Assembly: GCA_964492105.1 (NCBI GenBank)
Contig: CAZBJB010000058.1
Coordinates: 1 to 7,289, forward strand
From: JAUZQZ01 sp964492105
Lineage (GTDB): Bacteria; Pseudomonadota; Zetaproteobacteria; Mariprofundales; Mariprofundaceae
Length of the DNA: 7,289 nucleotides
Direction: 5' to 3'
Shown piece by piece: positions 7,278 through 7,289 of this stretch. The first letter of the stretch is position 1, and the number at the start of each line of letters is the position of its first letter. The position numbers and the translations under genes were made by a program. Under the pieces are notes generated by a model that worked only from the letters and a program-made list of their open reading frames with translations, did not search any database and was not told where the DNA came from.

Positions 7278-7289
7278 ATGGATAACGCA
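7278..7289 (+). CDS. Possible start of the next gene (cut by window edge)
   Basis: ATG at 7278 is preceded by the purine-rich GGAAGAAG (7264-7271) 6 nt upstream and begins Met-Asp-Asn-Ala before the window ends. Four residues cannot identify a product. In many proteobacteria gltD is followed by hemE, but nothing here proves that. An alternative ATG at 7262, with AGGGGC before it, reaches a stop after seven codons. A minus-strand frame is also open from the right edge to a stop at 7193-7191, so a convergent gene is a second possibility. Confidence 0.25.

Overview
The window comes from a Gram-negative bacterium, most likely a gamma- or betaproteobacterium with mid-range GC (my impression is around the mid-50s percent; I did not count it). 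Two things point there. The glutamate synthase is the bacterial NADPH-type GltB/GltD pair, with the proteobacterial GltD start (MGKPTGF). The left edge holds the start of a type II secretion outer-membrane secretin, GspD. I cannot name the genus from sequence alone.

Layout from left to right. (1) 1-212, minus strand: the first 70 codons of gspD, cut by the window edge, with a clear signal peptide and the start of the N0 domain. (2) 213-917: a divergent spacer of about 700 bp with no gene I recognise. It holds GC-rich hairpins at 453-517, a perfect 7+7 bp palindrome at 747-762, repeats of the word ATGAATCAT, and a plausible sigma70-type promoter for gltB at 796-824. (3) 918-5570, plus strand: complete gltB (1550 aa), the large subunit of glutamate synthase. 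(4) 5571-5762: a 192-bp gap with three successive stem-loops. (5) 5763-7202, plus strand: complete gltD (479 aa), the small subunit. (6) 7203-7289: a hairpin just after gltD, then a possible first few codons of another plus-strand gene cut by the right edge.

GltB and GltD together form NADPH-dependent glutamate synthase (GOGAT). GltD takes electrons from NADPH through FAD and passes them over iron-sulfur clusters to the FMN of GltB. There, ammonia released from glutamine is tunnelled to 2-oxoglutarate to give glutamate. With glutamine synthetase, encoded elsewhere, this is the main ammonia assimilation route. The divergent gspD belongs to an unrelated system, protein export across the outer membrane.

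I see no mobile element, CRISPR array, tRNA or rRNA, and no clearly new system. The genes are ordinary housekeeping ones. The parts worth a second look are non-coding: the structured gltB-gltD gap and the long spacer upstream of gltB.
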